Part shown: piece after piece, positions 61,331 through 64,000 of the stretch | How the letters are laid out: each line of letters opens with the position of its first letter | Position numbering within the stretch: position 1 is the stretch's first letter | Source: Panax quinquefolius | Lineage: Eukaryota > Streptophyta > Magnoliopsida > Apiales > Araliaceae | Direction of reading: 5' to 3' | NCBI GenBank assembly: GCA_020205615.1 | Contig: CM035169.1 | Location: 15,693,258-15,757,257, forward strand | DNA: 64,000 nucleotides | Position numbers and translations under genes: made by a program | The notes under the pieces: generated by a model | Told to the model about the DNA's origin: nothing | Database searches by the model: none | Seen by the model: only the letters and a program-made list of their open reading frames with translations

Positions 61331-63390
61331 TTTTGACAACTTCCCCAAGGAGGAGTGAAATACTTGACTCTCTCAAGCAAGTATGGTTGTATGACCATAA
61401 ACGTAAGTCCCAAATTTTTTTCAAATATATATATTTTTTTTTGAAAATATTCCATAAAATATAATTATAACATGGAATTGTTTGATTTGTGGCAAAGATT
61501 TTTTTTGATCAAAGCCGAGCTCGCAGTAAGAAAGGAGCTCAAGATTTTTTATCCGGGAAGTCTTCTAAGCACTCAAGCTACACCCACCGGCTACCCTCAA
61601 GTATATTCAACACCGTAAATTCATACTTGATGAATTTCAACCAGAAGAAAACAGAGGTCAAGAGGTTCTCATACCGTAAGAGACCTTCACCGACAAAAAG
61701 AGAGGAGGGCTACCAGAAACCAAGGTCACCTCTCTAAGAAATCCTCCCAACCTATATTAGAAAAAGAACCAACCCCAACACCATTCCTCGATCAAAGCGG
61801 CTTACTTGATCGTCTCCGATCAAGGAGTATACTTAGGACTAAAAACTAAAACAAAAATAACTCCATTAATCGCCAAGAACTCGTGGTTCCTCGCCTTTCT
61901 GGCCATTCCTCCTTCGTGCTCTCAGAGAAATACAGATCAAGAGGATGGTGACTGTGATTTAAGGGATTCCAACGTTATCCGTAAAAGGAAACGCACTTCG
62001 AGAGCCATCCAAGTTCCGCATCCGCTTCAACACCCAAAGAACTTAATTCAAACAAATCTCCCATAATCGAAACCGCTCATGTTGAACCTACACCCCGACC
62101 AAATTTACTTCTTTCCCCGAAAGACCGAGACCTTCTCCTCGAATCTACCCTTGGCCCTTCGTGTCAAAGTTATCATGCCAAGTCGTGGATCTCCGACCCT
62201 ATGGCCTGTGTTCAATGCCAACTTTCCTTTCGACCTCTTCGGGCTTTCGTCGACACAATCGACGATCACCGCTCAAAGATCACACGGACGGAAATCTTCT
62301 CGATGAAGGAATGAGTTATCCGCCAAGGTAAACAATAATGACTTCTTCCTTTACATCTCTATTTTCCTTCGAGCATTTTAGAATTTAACTTGAGTACTTT
62401 GAAAATGTGTAGTTAATGTCGTCGTTTTCTGACGATCAAGGCCCCGAGACACATAAATGGAGAGGCCGAGAAGATTTCATGCGCCAAGAAATAAACATGC
62501 CAAATCGACTTTGACCGAGAAAGAGCCGGTCGCTAAGATGTTTTTCATACCATCAATGGTCTTCAAAGAGAATCGATCGCCAAGATGGATTCAAGACATC
62601 CGATGATGAACCGAGGGCCACAAGAGATGAATTGGTCACGATCCGCCACCAACAAAATCGACCTAACTCAACGCCGGCTTCGTCAAGAGAACTTACTCAA
62701 GGCTTAAAATGAGGAGTTCTCTTCAAACCAACCGCTTAGTCCTTCAACTCGTGAAGTTCGAGACGAAGATCCGTGATGAAGCTCAAGGCATAAGACCAAG
62801 CGCCATAAGTCCACCATAAGATAAAAGACTCGGGATTTGAGGCCCTGCTCGATCAAGAACTTCAAAATGATTCAAAGCAGTAATATAGGACTCCTGATGA
62901 ACTCAATGTAGAGATCACGAAGGTCTATTCGAGGATATGAGGACTGCTTGAACGAGGGAAAGAGAAGCTATCACCGCTTCAATCGACCCTAAGACTTCTC
63001 AATTCACGGTGAAGGCGCGCTCTAATATATATTATGTTTTTGATTTTATGTAAATATTTAATTTTTTATGTTTATGTAATTAATCGACTTAAATGAAATG
63101 AACATTTTATGCTTATTGATAAATATTTAACTGCCTTGATTATAACTTCGTTCCGATCGCTTTTTTGTCAATAATTTAGTATCAACAAGATGAACTATCA
63201 ATTAGATATGGCATATAACAGCTTAACTCATGCCATGAAGTGAATTGAATTTTACGATGATTCAAGTTAATCAATTAATGAACCAATTCAACTTTAAATG
63301 TAATAAATAACTTATACTCACTCCAGATCAAGAGTGAGATCAATTATACGTGAAGTAAATTTGACAACAAATGATAAGAACCAAGACATA
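61331..63390 (+). other. Continuation of the decayed retroelement, gag C-terminal part and spacer
   Basis: Coding-like composition persists to about 63000 in short frames of all phases. An AT-rich stretch at 61405-61490 looks like an intron or insertion. Two short Lys/Ser-rich frames (61489-61737, 61806-62066) and a charged segment near 62440-62990 (GAGAAA, GAAGAT and CAAGA-rich) could be the coiled-coil end of gag. From 63010 the sequence is AT-rich and non-coding. No domain was identified. Confidence 0.35.
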
Positions 63391-63399
63391 AGGATTAAT

Positions 63400-64000
63400 A
63401 AATGACCATCGACTTACCACCGATAAGATCAATATAGACCAAAAGGACTGGGCTACCATCGAATGGCCAAATAGTCCTACCATACCTCCTTACACCATCT
63501 GGACCAATAAAGGACTATCGACTTATCATCACCGATAAGATCAATATAGACCAAAAGGACTCTGGGCTACCATCGAATGGCCAAATGAGTCCTACCATAC
63601 CTCCTTACACCATCTGGACCAATAAAGACCATCGACTTATCACCCCGATAAAATCAATATAGACCAAAAGGACTTGGGGCTACCAATCGAATGGCCAAAT
63701 GAGTCCTACCATACCTCCTTACACCATCTGGAAATAATAGGACTTCGACTTACTAAAATCAATATAGACCAAAAGGACTTGGGCTACCATCGAATGGCCA
63801 AATGAGTCCTACCATACCTCCTTACACCATCTGGACCAATAAAGGACCATCGACTTATCACCCCGATAAGATCAATATAGACCAAAAGGACTTGGGGCTA
63901 CCATCGAATGGCCAAATGAGTCCTACCATACCTCCTTACACCATCTGACCAATAAATGACCATCGACTTATCACCGATAAGATCAATATAGACCAAAAGG
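63400..64000. repeat. 112-bp tandem repeat (minisatellite), continuing past the window
   Basis: The phrase GATCAATATAGACCAAAAGG starts at 63427, 63539, about 63652, about 63757, 63870 and 63981, giving spacings of 112, 113, 105, 113 and 111 bases. Each unit also has GGCTACCATCGAATGGCCAA and CATACCTCCTTACACCATCT. At least five units lie in the window. The short 105-bp unit has lost part of its GACCATCGACTTATC...CCCGATAAG segment. Confidence 0.92.

Noticed and set aside
63400..64000. CRISPR-like array
   Set aside because: The units are direct 112-bp repeats with no distinct spacers, in plant nuclear DNA. This is a minisatellite.

Overview
The window is nuclear DNA of a flowering plant, most likely a eudicot. 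It is strongly AT-rich, its genes have GT-AG introns, and it is dominated by plant LTR retrotransposons and a CACTA transposon. Three recognisable host genes lie in it: the last exon of a dolichol-phosphate mannose synthase (1086-1190, +), a two-exon thaumatin-like protein (24852-25728, -) and a four-exon xyloglucan endotransglucosylase/hydrolase of the XTH6/7 type (55561-56862, +). A fourth, broken reading frame at 1828-2383 looks like the remains of a small basic plant protein. The host genes share no pathway; they are single islands between repeats.

Left part (4.0-19.1 kb): a nested insertion. An antisense Ty1/copia element (LTR 4715-6601, RNase H end 6602-7273, then RT/integrase/gag 14724-17060) is split by a 7.45-kb CACTA (En/Spm) transposon at 7274-14723. 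The transposon has a CTT target-site duplication, subterminal GATCGGCGAC-like repeats and a decayed TNP2-type transposase. AT-rich sequence of uncertain nature follows to 19.1 kb.

Middle (19.1-48.5 kb): one Ty3/gypsy family, probably a chromovirus of the Tekay/Del type, fills almost everything except the thaumatin-like gene. Three LTR heads lie head to tail at 19116-24252. After the host gene comes a tandem array: 3' pol fragment - LTR - gag/pol - LTR - gag/pol - LTR (26522-48544), with neighbouring units sharing LTRs. All coding regions are frameshifted. The LTRs are very long (2.6-4.1 kb) and carry two kinds of internal tandem repeat.

Right part (48.5-64 kb): a solo copia LTR (49033-50901), an old relative of the gypsy LTR (about 50902-52977), the intact XTH gene, a plain AT-rich intergenic stretch, and finally a decayed gag-like region with a Transposase_28-type (putative gypsy type) domain followed by a 112-bp tandem repeat that runs off the window. 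I found no RNA gene, CRISPR array or clearly new gene system. The most interesting signals are structural: the shared-LTR tandem array, LTR breakpoints at a 62-bp repeat, a promoter-proximal alternating repeat array in the LTR, and motif-specific differences between copies that may be assembly artefacts.
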